Translations under genes and position numbers: made by a program | DNA from: Rugalucina vietnamica | Taxonomy: Eukaryota > Mollusca > Bivalvia > Lucinida > Lucinidae | Reading direction: 5' to 3' | Length of the DNA: 64,000 bases | NCBI GenBank assembly: GCA_964017185.1 | Contig: OZ024879.1 | Coordinates: 47,163,383-47,227,382 of the forward strand | The notes under the pieces: model-generated | The model's database searches: none | The model's input: the letters and a program-made list of their open reading frames with translations, nothing else | Told to the model about the DNA's origin: nothing | In this document: positions 20,455-31,140 of the stretch, one piece after another | Numbering within the stretch: position 1 is the first letter of the stretch | How the letters are laid out: every line of letters starts with the position of its first letter

Positions 20455-20715
20455 CTTTGCTGTGTCATGAGAAAACCAGACTTTTGCCTATGCGAAATCA
20501 AAGGCGCAGATCAGCTGTGCAATAACTACACAGCTGATCAGCGCCTTTGTTTTTGCCAATCTATACTGAGTACAGTCGCTCTTCTACTTTTTTTTTCTTC
20601 TTCCAAAATTGCAAGTTTCTAGCTTTCTTCTATGACTGCCCAGCCCGATTCGTGTTGGACCTTCTTGAAAACCCAGAAGACCGGTTTGTTTGTTGTTGTT
20701 TTTGCGTCGCGGCTC
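20455..20715. mobile_element. MITE-1 copy (unit C)
   Basis: TGTGTCATGAGAAAACC to GTCGCGGCTC, with a palindrome around CTGTGCAATAACTACACAG. It is the fuller counterpart of 5245-5365. Confidence 0.78.
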
Positions 20716-20911
20716 ATATACATGTATAATGGTTTTCGACATTTCACTTTTGTTGGATGCTGTCCAATAGTTAATAAATGTTTAAATGATATCATGCTGC
20801 CTTGTCAATTTGTTGTTTTCTTGAGTTGTCACATGTGTAATTTTAACAGTTGAAGCTATTGTTGCAAAACCACAATGTGTCTTTGTACTGCGCTAACACA
20901 TTATGAAATAT

Positions 20912-21315
20912 GAGCCACTTCATCAGAAAAACAGCAATCTGCATATGCGCAACCATCACGAAAACATATACCTCGATGAACAGCACTTTTTGTATAGCAA
21001 AACTGGGGTATGCAGGGGTATACCTATTTTTCTTATTTAAAACCAAAACCAAAACAAAGATTGTGGGTACTCGTGTACTCATAATCTGTGTTTTGAGCAA
21101 ACATAAGATAAATATCAATTTTTTCAGCTGAAAATTTTCAATTTTTAAAGCTCAAAAAACCTGACTAGTGTTTATTTGTATGCAAAAGCGCAGAGCAGCT
21201 GATCAGCGCCTTTGTTTTCGCTGTAGGGATAGTACAATTCCTCTTCTTATATGTGAAATTTCAAGGTTGTAGCTTTTTTTCTGTGACTTCAGCCTGTTTT
21301 GTTTCAATAGGAAAT
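20912..21315. mobile_element. MITE-1 copy interrupted by MITE-2
   Basis: Left part 20912-20956 (GAGCCACTTCATCAG to CATATGCGCAACC) and right part 21179-21315 (GCAAAAGCGCAGAGCAGCTG onward). The gap is a MITE-2 copy. The unit A counterpart (5569-5818) is uninterrupted, so the MITE-2 insertion is younger than the duplication. Confidence 0.72.
20957..21178. mobile_element. MITE-2 copy inside MITE-1
   Basis: CATCACGAAAACATATACCTC, then GCAAAACTGGGGTATGCAGG and GATTGTGGGTACTCGTG. The right end is decayed. It is absent from the equivalent MITE-1 in unit A. Confidence 0.72.
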
Positions 21316-21497
21316 TATCTTTCAAAATGAAAAGATTTGGAGGACAAAATTGAGAATTAACATATCGTGGTACAAGTAGGCAATGATCAGGAAAAGACAT
21401 CAAATCCCGTATCAGTTTGATATTATCGTGTCAGCCAAAGACTCTCGCATTCGACGGCCCTCAGGCTGATACGCGATACGATTTGAAAATTGTTATA

Positions 21498-22462
21498 CGT
21501 GGGATGATCGGAAAGTACGTATAAAAATGCTGTCATTTCTTTATCTTTTGTTATTTCGAGATGAAATTTCATCAAATAATGCAGCAATGTATATGCAATT
21601 AATGCATTGCAATAACGCATGCATAAAACGCGCACGTGCGTTGCAGCTGTCGTTGTGGAAACACCGCCTATTGTTATGCGGCGCAACGTAACGTCGAAAT
21701 TTTATTCTTATTTCAAAATACTTCTTAGTTCAAAGTAGTGTAACACCCGTTTTGATTGCGTATGTCCACATTATATTTAATACTCATTAACTGCAACGTA
21801 CACGGCTTATATTTGTTAAGTGACGAGGTTGTTTATCGAATGGATTTGTCTGTAGAGTCTTGCAAATACCGACTGTGTCAAATAGACAAAACTGTTAAGA
21901 TTTTCGAAAATGTTGCATTTTCAGGAAGTCATTATTTTAAAAGTATACATTTACTGCAAGCTCGAAACATATCTATTCTTGACATTGTCTCTACTACTTA
22001 TAATTTATGCCAGTCTTTTATCATTTAGTTAAACATCGGCCAGAAAACAAGGTATTGTATTTAAGTTTACAAAATGAAATCGACGTTCTTGCATATTTTA
22101 CGCTAACCTGTTGCATTCAATTTCACCGTATCAGTAGATAAAGCATCAGAATGCCATATATATATTTTCGAAAAATGGTCAATTAATATTAGAAAATTAG
22201 TTTCCATTAAACAATGTCGACCAACTTTCCCAACCCCATCAAATACACTAACAAAGTCAACACAGGGGTACAGGTGCGCCGGGTCACGTGAAGTGACGTC
22301 ATTACGCTGCCTCGTGCATGAACGTATGACGTCATTGTTTTAAAATGAGAATGACATTTAATTACAAAAGGACCAATGTTTATTCGTACTAAATTTCATA
22401 TCAATCGGTTGTCGCAAACTTATTTTACTGCATTTTTATACGTACTTTCCGATCACCCCTCG
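21498..22462. mobile_element. 965-bp TA-target element present only in unit C
   Basis: The ends are CGTGGGATGATCGGAAAG at left and CTTTCCGATCACCCCTCG at right, an inverted repeat of about 30 bp including GTACGTATAAAAATGC. TATA flanks both sides. Units A (about 6,810) and B (about 10,738) have uninterrupted sequence at the same place, showing an empty site. A TA duplication suggests a Tc1/mariner-type mechanism. Interior ORFs (up to 90 residues) show no transposase motif I recognise. Confidence 0.82.
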
Positions 22463-22706
22463 TATAATAATCTCCAGATAGCTCATGAGTAGGGTACTCA
22501 TCCCACCTATTTATTACAATGAATTAGTAACTTTATATTAAAATGAATATATACCTGTTATGACACCTAAACTTGTATTTGCTATGGGATATAACACAAT
22601 GTGACTTATTCAGAAACATTTGTTTACATTTTATCATGCATAATTTAAGTTAAACGTCACTGAAATTACTGAATACTTTTTGAGCCGAGATTTCTTTGGT
22701 CTTTAA

Positions 22707-22847
22707 ATTTTGGATTTAAATAGAGGAAGAATTGCACTATCTGTATAGCGAAAACAAAGGCGCTGATCAGCTTCGCAGTTACTGCGAAGCTGATCTGCGC
22801 CTTTGTTTTCGCATATGCGAAATTCCGGTTTTCTCATGGCGTGTCTC
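22707..22847. mobile_element. MITE-1, left end deleted, downstream of unit C TRIM-like gene
   Basis: From AATTTTGGATTTAAATAGAGG through a perfect CTTCGCAGTTACTGCGAAG palindrome to GTGTCTC. It is nearly identical to 8100-8236. Confidence 0.8.
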
Positions 22848-22848
22848 A

Positions 22849-22854
22849 TTTATT
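22849..22854 (-). promoter_or_regulatory. AATAAA polyadenylation signal for the unit C TRIM-like gene
   Basis: It lies about 75 bp past the stop codon, at the junction between gene flank and MITE-1. Position and motif fit a 3' end, but cleavage is not shown. Confidence 0.55.
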
Positions 22855-22928
22855 ATATGCATTGTACAGATGCAGTCTCTATTATCATATCCATAGTGAC
22901 AAGACAGAATTTAAAGCATCACAAAAAA

Positions 22929-24635
22929 TCATTTAGGGGACGCTGTCAGCTTACACACAACGAGTGTTTCTGTTATTCCCCCGACAATAATTGTGTTATC
23001 ATTTGGTCTGACACTCACAGTTCGTGGATAACATAAACCATCAGTTTCAGACAGAATGACTTTTGATGTGTTTCCTTTTGCATCAATTAATCGTAGGTTA
23101 TCTGAGAGATATTCACACACGAGAATGTTTTCTGCTCCATCTATGTAAATCCCCATTGGAATGCTAATACCAACAGCTGCACTACTATAGTTGGATATTT
23201 CCTTGCCATCCTTCAGAACTCTTATATTGTTACCATCGCTCTCAGATACATACATCATCCCTGTTGGCATCACAGAGATATAGTAAGGACATTTGAAGCT
23301 GAATCCACTATAAACATTTCTCTGTTGTTGACTGGTTCTGTCAAGGATCCGGATCTCCCCGTTACTAAATGATACATAGACCAATCCGTTGTGTACAGCA
23401 ACACCATAGCATATCTGGTCCAAAGAAGTAGATGATCCTATTTGTAGTTTGGGAACAACTTTCATGAAAAGCAATTGTTTAACGCCTGGCTGTGTAATAA
23501 CAATTTCATCATTTTCCATGAGACAGAGATCACATGGTCGCGACTCCAGCTTTAATTGTTCTTTCTGTGTAAAGTCTGCATTTAAAACTTTAACTGATCT
23601 ATTATAGTTGTCACACAGGATCAGCTCACCATTAGGTAGAAATAATGAACCAGTTATCTCTGGTGTATACTGGTCAGCTGAAAACTTTACATCTACTTTT
23701 TCTATCGACTCTATTTTCATGTCTGCTATTACGGGACGGGACTCTTTCGGTATTGTAGACGTAGATCGCACGACGCCAAGGCTTTGAACATTTGTCATTT
23801 TCAGAGTTTCATCAAATTCGAATGATATGCCTGGTGCTTTAACGTCGTTCTCAATATCTTGCAGAATCTTATCAATTTGTTCAAATGTCTTCTTCAGTTT
23901 CAGATTATGAATGAATATCATCGAGTTCATACCTTCAGTCACCGCTTCTTCAAAAGAATTGTAGTCAATCTCCATCCTGTTTAAGGCGGTCCTACACGTG
24001 TTAATGTGTTGATCAATATTCACTCTCTGTTTCCCGTCAGATTTTTCTATATCATCAAGTGCTGTTTTTGTCAGCTCCTCGATCTTTTGAATTAGTTCTC
24101 TCTTAAACTCTTCCACATTGACCCTACATTTCGCTGCTTGCACGGTTAGCATTTCTGCGTCTTCGTTCTCTTTCTGCTGCACTTTTTCTAGTTTATCCTT
24201 TAGCGTCTTCATCCGTTCTTTTGATGCATCAGTGTCTGTTTTGTCCAAGTCAGCACTCGCTTCTTCGATTGTCACGGTATTGCAGTTTCTGTGTTTGAAT
24301 GTTCTACAATCAACACACATAACTTCATAATGATCATGGCAGTAAATTGTGATATCTTTCTCACTGCATGGACACTTAATGTAACGTTTGGTGCTTTCAG
24401 TGGTCTTCCTTTCTGGTTTCTTTGGCATTATACTTCCTGAAACGACCTTGTGACTTCTAGTTGCAGAAATATTCTGATGAACTGATTTGCAGGAATCACA
24501 AAGGTAGTCTTGGCACTGAGGACAATAGAACTTGGCTTCTTTCTTCACACCTCCATAATCGCAGGCAGTACAGTAGAAAGTGGAACCATCGTCTGATGAT
24601 GCAAATACAGACTTCGATCCATCTACAGACGCCAT
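22929..24635 (-). CDS. B-box zinc finger / NHL-like beta-propeller protein (TRIM-like, RING-less), unit C
   Basis: This is a single-exon ORF of 568 residues starting MASVDGSKSVFASSDDGSTF. It is a close paralogue of the gene at 12270-13979. All zinc-ligand positions of both B-boxes are conserved (C22, C25, C38, C41, C46, C49, H53, H62; C88, C90, C99, H102, C107, C110, H115, C118). The coiled-coil region about 125-290 is the most diverged part, while the propeller about 320-568 is nearly the same. It differs by one residue in length, with no frameshift or stop, so it appears functional. The start has G at -3 and G at +4. A MITE-1 copy lies about 35-270 bp upstream of the start at the position equivalent to that of its paralogue, so that insertion predates the duplication. 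An AATAAA on the minus strand lies about 75 bp past the stop, at the edge of another MITE-1. There is no RING domain. The ligand or substrate is unknown. Confidence 0.9.
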   Translation of the reverse strand: MASVDGSKSVFASSDDGSTFYCTACDYGGVKKEAKFYCPQCQDYLCDSCKSVHQNISATRSHKVVSGSIMPKKPERKTTESTKRYIKCPCSEKDITIYCHDHYEVMCVDCRTFKHRNCNTVTIEEASADLDKTDTDASKERMKTLKDKLEKVQQKENEDAEMLTVQAAKCRVNVEEFKRELIQKIEELTKTALDDIEKSDGKQRVNIDQHINTCRTALNRMEIDYNSFEEAVTEGMNSMIFIHNLKLKKTFEQIDKILQDIENDVKAPGISFEFDETLKMTNVQSLGVVRSTSTIPKESRPVIADMKIESIEKVDVKFSADQYTPEITGSLFLPNGELILCDNYNRSVKVLNADFTQKEQLKLESRPCDLCLMENDEIVITQPGVKQLLFMKVVPKLQIGSSTSLDQICYGVAVHNGLVYVSFSNGEIRILDRTSQQQRNVYSGFSFKCPYYISVMPTGMMYVSESDGNNIRVLKDGKEISNYSSAAVGISIPMGIYIDGAENILVCEYLSDNLRLIDAKGNTSKVILSETDGLCYPRTVSVRPNDNTIIVGGITETLVVCKLTASPK

Positions 24636-24671
24636 CTCACTGTCAAATTAATGAAGAAATAAGTAACAATT

Positions 24672-24905
24672 GAGCCTGTGCGTGAGAAAACCATCAATTT
24701 AGGTTTCGACCAGGTCTGACACAAACCGGGCTGTAGAGTCACAGAAGATGGTAAGAGGCTTGAAATTTCGGATTCAGAAAGTAGACGAATTGTACTATCA
24801 GTGTAGCGAAAAAAAAGGCGCTGATCAGCTTCGCAGTTACTGCGAAGCTGATTTGCGCCTTTGTTTCCGCCTATGCAGATTGTTTGTTTTCCCATGCGGC
24901 GGCTC
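24672..24905. mobile_element. MITE-1 copy upstream of the unit C TRIM-like gene
   Basis: GAGCCTGTGCG to GGCTC with AATT on both sides (24668-24671, 24906-24909), matching 14046-14279 in unit B. Confidence 0.88.
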
Positions 24906-24909
24906 AATT

Positions 24910-25480
24910 AAAGGTTGCATATCGGGTTTGCTATGCAAAGCATTAAACTAAAACAAAGGACAAAAGAACAAGTACGTTCTCCCAGATAGGCTAATGTCCA
25001 ACCACAGTAAATATATAATTAGATACATCCCATCAAAGTATTGGTGTTGTTATTCAACAATTTACGTCCATATTAATTTTGCACTTTGATATATTTATAT
25101 ATTACAAAAAACATTAATTTTTTAAAGGTTGGAAATGATAACGTTACATATCATAAAACCTTTTAGCCATACAAAATAAAAAGCGATTACCACGAATGAC
25201 GACGATACCCTCTGTTAGTTACTAATAATTGCCCATGTTTATCCTAATCGTCATTTTTAATATTTACTCCTAAATCTGCAAAATTTTGATTAAAAAAAAA
25301 GCAATCCAGTTTGTTAAATTCAATCAAGGAAGTGCACTTTATTGCCACATATGTTGATTTCACAAACGTTTTAAAATCTAGGTCAGTGGTATTGATAACA
25401 AACGTGTATTTAGATTCCCGGGGAATATGTATATTCAATGATCTTCAATACTACGGTGACAAATACTCACGGTAGATAAA
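24910..25480. other. Upstream flank of the unit C TRIM-like gene, shared with unit B
   Basis: The counterpart of 14284-14850, including TTGATAACAAACGTGTATTTAG-type blocks at 14,750 and 25,390. Similarity ends near 25,470, the right limit of the duplication. Confidence 0.65.
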
Positions 25481-26089
25481 GCTTTAGTATCTCACTGGCA
25501 TGCGAAGTTTCTCGCGACTGTTTTGCGAATTTTGTTGCGGACTTTCGCACGACATTCGTGCGAGTTCCACAAATGCGAAATATAGTCGCATGTCTTTATC
25601 TTCAGAAGACTATATCTGAATTAAGCAAAATCGCGATTTCGGGAAGTAAACTTCCCTTCTTCAGTTGCATATAAAGACAATGCGTCTATTGGCATTCGTT
25701 ATTTGTAAACATAATTAATAACTGTGTAACATTGTAGAGGCAAGAACGTTTAGTGGAATAAAAATGCATCGTACGCACTGACTGAAGCTACATGTACATA
25801 TATTTTGAACTGACTACGTTAGAAGCGCATCCTGTTTAAGCTGATCATTCTTTGTATATAGCTATGAATTTTCACGTCAGTGACAGCATTTTCCGTGTTT
25901 TCTATTTACTCTCAGTTCGAAGTATTGCAGTCTGACTCAGAGACTGATCTTTGACTGTTAAACACACGGTTTCGTTCGGAAACATAGTGTTATAAAATTA
26001 TTGGTTACTAACCCCATTTTGAAGCAAATTTAAATTCGGGCCCGAGGGCTTCAAAAACCAAACTCTTATCGGTACCAACCCCACTTTGG
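25481..26089. other. Intergenic, no gene seen
   Basis: Includes a TTGCGGAC/GTGCGAG-rich patch near 25,500-25,600 with several inverted TCGCA motifs; no coding frame. Confidence 0.5.
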
Positions 26090-26350
26090 TTCAAATACAT
26101 AATTAAATATTTGTAACCAGAAGCTAATCTCTGCCTATGTTGTCTGATCTTAACCCATATTTGACGAATGGATTTTCCCATCATTATCATTTGGATGAGT
26201 TTATTTTTATTTTAGGGGTGTTAGGAGTGATTTTTATTTTTTTTTATCTCATTTTTCGATGAAATTTCTCTGTGCAAACAGAATAGCCCCGGATGGGACG
26301 CCGCCGGTTCTGCTATTCTGTTTGCCTGTGTCCCATAAAAGGGACGCCAG
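26090..26350. repeat. Dispersed repeat with GGGACGCCGC core
   Basis: It contains AACAGAATAGCCCCGGATGG, GGGACGCCGCCGG and TGACGAATGGATTTTCCCATC. The reverse complement is found at 44760-44960. Confidence 0.68.
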
Positions 26351-26659
26351 GCTTAAATGAGTTGAAGTTACTGTTTGAAACCTCGATTACTGCTTTTCTA
26401 GGGAAGAGTCTCATTTTCACCAAGAACAGTGTCTCCTGTGCGCATCAATCTCTTGTTTTGTTGTAATTTCGTGATGAAAAATTATATAAACACGTTAGTA
26501 AGTAATAAAGAAATATAATTATAGCGAAAATGCAAAAATACCAACAAGTTCTAGCGCGACCATACTTAACTTTCCTCATAAAACAATCTTGGAGAAAAAA
26601 AAAGTGGTTGCCTTTAGTCTGGACGCAAAGCAAGTTTTTGAAGTTCACAGGCCAAACGC

Positions 26660-26790
26660 ATTCTTTTTCTACATTTGTAGTAGACGGAATATTTTCATCG
26701 GTATTCCGTTAGACCTCTCCATATACGGGAGAGGAGCGAGGTCACGAAGTGTATCGGAGTGCAGGTTAGCCAACTGATCTACATATGTAG
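26660..26790. repeat. Dispersed repeat (GGAGAGGAGCGAGGTCACG family)
   Basis: ATCGGTATTCCGTTAGACCTC and GGAGAGGAGCGAGGTCACGA are contiguous here. The same two blocks occur at about 34,795 and 35,260, separated by about 440 bp. Confidence 0.68.
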
Positions 26791-26942
26791 AGCAAAGTCT
26801 ATTGTTTTGCCGGCCTAAGCTAGATTTTTTAGTTTAAAACGAAAGTTTTTTTTTCTTTTCTCCAATTAAGCCATGGAACAGACCCCAAGGGTCTGAAATA
26901 TATTTATGCATATGAGAGGCTGACTTTTCGGGGGTCAAAATG

Positions 26943-26948
<6 letters not shown>

Positions 26949-26978
<30 letters not shown>

Positions 26979-27008
26979 GGGGGGGGGGGTGGGGGGGGTG
27001 GGGGGGAG
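26949..27008. repeat. Poly(T)/poly(G) tract
   Basis: About 30 T residues then an impure G run. It is prone to assembly error. Confidence 0.95.
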
Positions 27009-27009
27009 G

Positions 27010-27540
27010 TGTGGGGTCAGAAAATATGGATATTTATTTGGGTAAGGGTATTTAGGGAGATATTGGGGGTAGCTTAACTTTGACTTTTTTTTTATATATA
27101 TATAAATTTCGATGAATCAGTGCACCTGCGACAGTGCACCGAGGACTAAGGATCTAAAGACACTGTACATTCATGACAAACTGCTACAACACAGGTGGAT
27201 TTACATTTGGAGTAGGGTCGGGAGGAGAGGGGTTGCCTGAAAAACCTTGGACTAATTTATCAGTATGCTGGTTCTTCTTGCACACCTGACCAGCACCTTT
27301 CTTTTCGTTACATGGAGCTTTCATCCTGAATTCCAAAGCCCAGATTGTGTCGCATGTTGTCTAAAACCCAGAAAACAGCATTTCTCGTGATGCATTTCAC
27401 TTTATGTATCTTGAGGTAATTTTCTCCCACAGAAAGACAACCTATTATGCCTTTTCCTATCATTTCTTAGAAACAGTTACAGTTTAAAGGATTTTTAAGA
27501 TATGAAAATCACTTGTCATGCTGTGATCAATGAGGAAAAT
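27010..27540. other. Intergenic, no gene seen
   Basis: Begins with the G-rich tail of the homopolymer tract; then AT-rich sequence with traces of a decayed MITE-1 end near 27,285-27,400. Confidence 0.5.
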
Positions 27541-27547
27541 TAGAATT

Positions 27548-27782
27548 GAGCCGCCTCGTGGGAAAACCAACAATGTGGTTTCAGAACAGGTCCGACACAA
27601 ACCGGGCTGTACAAGCACAGAAGATGGCTAGAAGCTTGAAATTTTTGGTGCTAAGTAGAGGAGGAATTGTACTATCCGATTAGCGAAATCAAAGGCGCTG
27701 ATCAGCTTCGCGGTTACCGTGAAGCTGATCTGTGCCTTTGTTTTCGCATATGCAGATTGTTGGTTTTCTCATGAGGCGGCTC
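27548..27782. mobile_element. MITE-1 copy
   Basis: A near-consensus copy with AATT duplications (27544-27547, 27783-27786). The palindrome is of the CTTCGCGG/CCGTGAAG subtype. Confidence 0.88.
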
Positions 27783-27811
27783 AATTATTGTGATTGCCAT
27801 CGACTATGACT

Positions 27812-28025
27812 GAGCCGCGACGCGAGAAAACCGGTCTTCGGGTTTTCCGACCAGGTTTGACACAAACCGGCCGGTACAGTCACAGAAGCAGGCTAGAAGC
27901 TTTAAATTTCGGATTTAAGAATAAGACTACACTGGGTAGCGAAAACAAAGCTGATCGCGGTTACCGCGAAGCTGGTATGCGCTTTTGTTTTCGCATATAC
28001 AATTGTTGGTTTTCTGATGTGGCTC
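27812..28025. mobile_element. MITE-1 copy next to the minisatellite
   Basis: GAGCCGCGACG to GGCTC, with a shortened palindrome GCTGATCGCGGTTACCGCGA. It lies only 29 bp from the MITE-1 at 27548-27782 and about 45 bp from the 32-bp repeat array. Confidence 0.82.
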
Positions 28026-28070
28026 ATAGTATGATTTATGGTGGCATTTCAGTCTTATGGAATTTGGATT

Positions 28071-29705
28071 TTATCCCCTAAACCTAAATGCTATTTCCCG
28101 GCTCGGTTTTCTCCCCTAAATGGTATTCCCCAGCACGGTTTTATCTCCTAAATGGTATTTCCCAGCACGGTTTTATCCCCTAAATGGTATTCCCCAGCAC
28201 GGTTTTATCCCCTAAATGATATTCCCCAGCACGGTTTTATCCCCTAAATGATATTCCCCTGCACGGTTTTATCCCTTAAATGGTATTCCCCAGCACGGTT
28301 TTATCCCCTAAATGGTATTCCCCAGCACGGTTTTATCCCCTAAATGGTATTCCCCAGCGTGGTTTTATCCCCTAAATGATATTCCCCAGCACGGTTTTAT
28401 CTCCTAAATGATATTCCCCAGCACGGTTTTATCTCCTAAATGATATTCCCCAGCACGGTTTTATCTCCTAAATGATATTCCCCAGCACGGTTTTATCCCC
28501 TAAATGATATTCCCCAGCACGGTTTTATCTCCTAAATGATATTCCCCAGCACGGTTTTATCCCCTAAATGGTATTCCCCAGCGTGATTTTATCCCCTAAA
28601 TGATATTCCCCAGCACGGTTTTATCTCCTAAATGATATTCCCCAGCACGGTTTTATCTCCTAAATGATATTCCCCAGCACGGTTTTATCCCCTAAATGGT
28701 ATTCACCAGCGTGGTTTCATCCCCTAAATGGTATTCCCCAGCACGGTTTTATCCCCTAAATGGTATTCCCCAGCACGGTTTTATCCCCTAAATGGTATTC
28801 CCCAGCACGGTTTTATCCCCTAAATGGTATTCCCCAGCGTGGTTTTATCCCCTAAATGATATTCCCCAGCACGGTTTTATCTCCTAAATGGTATTCCCCA
28901 GCACGGTTTTATCTCCTAAATGATATTCCCCAGCACGGTTTTATCTCCTAAATGATATTCCCTTGCACGGTTTTATCCCCTAAATGATATTCCCCAGCAC
29001 GGTTTTATCTCCTAAATGATATTCCCCAGCACGGTTTTATTTCCTAAATGGTATTCCCCAGCACGGTTTTATCCCCTAAATGATATTACCCAGCACGGTT
29101 TTATCCCCTAAATGGTATTCCCCAGCGCGGTTTTATCCCCTAAATGATATTCCCAGCACGGTTTTATCTCCTAAATGATATTCCCCAGCACGGTTTTATC
29201 CCCTAAATGATATTCCCCAGCACGGTTTTATCTCCTAAATGATATTCCCCAGCACGGTTTTATCTCCTAAATGATATTCCCCAGCACGGTTTTATCCCCT
29301 AAATGGTATTCCCCAGCGTGGTTTTATCTCCTAAATGATATTCCCCAGCACGATTTTATCTCCTAAATGATATTCCCCAGCACGGTTTTATCTCCTAAAT
29401 GATATTCCCCAGCACGGTTTTATCCCCTAAATGGTATTCCCCAGCACGGTTTTATCCCCTAAATGATATTCCCCAGCACGGTTTTATCCCCTAAATGATA
29501 TTCCCCAGCACGGTTTTATCCCCTAAATGATATTCCCCAGCACGGTTTTATCCCCTAAATGATATTCCCCAGCACGGTTTTATCTCCTAAATGATATTCC
29601 CCAGCACGGTTTTATCTCCTAAATGATATTCCCCAGCACGGTTTATCCCCTAAATGGTATTCCCCAGCACGGTTTTATCCCCTAAATGGTATTCCCCAGC
29701 GTGGT
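28071..29705. repeat. 32-bp minisatellite, about 51 copies
   Basis: The unit is CCCCTAAATGRTATTCCCCA followed by GCACGGTTTTAT. Variants are ATCCCC/ATCTCC, GATATT/GGTATT and GCACGG/GCGTGG. Because 32 is not divisible by three, frames rotate and there is no coding repeat. Segments 28262-28560 and 28742-29040 are nearly identical at an offset of exactly 480 bp (15 units). It is not a CRISPR array, since there are no unique spacers. Confidence 0.97.
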
Positions 29706-30106
29706 AAGCCTTCATTTTTGTATCGCATGAGAACTTTCTTTGTACAAACATTCTAAATCGACGACAAATACTGAGGTTACACCACAACTATCGTCATCAG
29801 GGACCAGTTTTAGGTCAAGGCATTTAGGGCAAAGATTTGTCCTAGTCTAATATTTTCCGTGTCTTTGTATTTCACCAATCCACTCTTTGTTGCCTTGAGT
29901 ACACAAAACCCCAGCAATTACCGAGCCTGTGTGAGTAACTGTTTCTATGATTAAAAGCTGTTTTATGATTAATAAATTTGTTATCGTAACCTTTGATTCT
30001 GAGTACTACCTATGTCAAACAAAATCTAAACGATAATCGGAATCAGAAATTTTCCAGGAATGTGGGTAGTATTTGCTTGACGCTCCGTCTTCATAGGTTT
30101 CTAAAT
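29706..30106. other. Intergenic after the minisatellite, no gene seen
   Basis: Single-copy-looking sequence with no ORF or RNA signal I can support. Confidence 0.5.
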
Positions 30107-30571
30107 GAGAATACAAACAATATGGAGTTTCGACAAGGTCTGACACAAACCGGCCTGTACAGTCACAAAAGAAAGCTAGAAGCTGGAAATTTTGGATATA
30201 GATAAAGTAGAAGATAAGTTGTACTATCTGTGTAGCGCACACATTTACTGCACAGCTGATATGTGCCTTATCATCAGAATAACATGTCCGTGCAATATAT
30301 ACTCCTCATATATCACTTGTATATAGCAGAACATGAATATGCAGGGGTAAACCAATTTTCTTACTTTTGCTCCTAAACATAGATTGTGGGTAGTCTACTC
30401 ATTAGAATCGCCTCGGCAAGGCCGTTCTTACGGGTACCCACAGTTTATAATATGAGCTAAAATAAGACAAGTTAAAAAATCTACTGAAAATTTTACAATT
30501 TACAACCTCCGTAAAGTGCATGGGCATGTTTTCGCCAACGTATGTTGTTGGTTTTCTTATCCGACGGCTCA
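30107..30571. mobile_element. MITE-1 copy interrupted by MITE-2
   Basis: Left part 30107-30270 (GTTTCGACAAGGTCTGACAC to GATATGTGCC), right part about 30537-30571 ending ACGGCTC. A MITE-2 copy lies between. Confidence 0.72.
30271..30536. mobile_element. MITE-2 copy inside MITE-1
   Basis: CATCAGAATAACATGTCCGTG at left, GCATGGGCATGTTTTCG at right, with a GAATCGCCTCGGCAAGGCCG centre (decayed palindrome). Confidence 0.78.
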
Positions 30572-30901
30572 TTATTATTGATATGGATATTTTTCTTAGA
30601 ATTTATTAGATAAGATTATTATGATGTTTTTTTATCATTTGATTAATTCTGACACTGAGATTCGTGCTGGGTATATAAGTTAATACGTGTATATGTAATA
30701 CACCTTTATACTCACGGACTGTAAAAAACAACACTGTTGTCACAGTGCAGTTTTATACTTGCATAAGAAGCGGTTATGTTTGGTCAGTTTGCCCTGTACC
30801 TCGGATTGTTCAGTTTTAACCCTTGTTATTCAGTTATACCCCTTGCAATGTTTTGTTTTGTCGTACTAAAGGTGACATTTCCTCCCATAAAATCTTTCTA
30901 A

Positions 30902-30903
<2 letters not shown>

Positions 30904-30988
<85 letters not shown>

Positions 30989-31069
30989 CAGACAGACAGA
31001 CAGACTGACAGACAGACAGACAGACAGACAGAGAGAGAGAGAGAGACAGACAGACACAGACAGACTGAC

Positions 31070-31110
<41 letters not shown>

Positions 31111-31140
31111 TACAGAAAGACAGACAGACAGACAGACACA
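30904..31140. repeat. (GA)n / (GACA)n compound microsatellite
   Basis: Runs of GA alternate with GACA blocks. The Ser/Leu/Cys-rich ORFs on the minus strand and the Arg/Glu-rich ORF on the plus strand are artefacts. Confidence 0.96.

Noticed and set aside
28071-29705. Possible CRISPR array because of regular 32-bp repeats
   Set aside because: The units are directly tandem with no unique spacers, and the surroundings are eukaryotic.
30660-30720. GGGTATATAAG as a TATA-type promoter
   Set aside because: No supported gene follows; such strings are expected by chance in AT-rich DNA.
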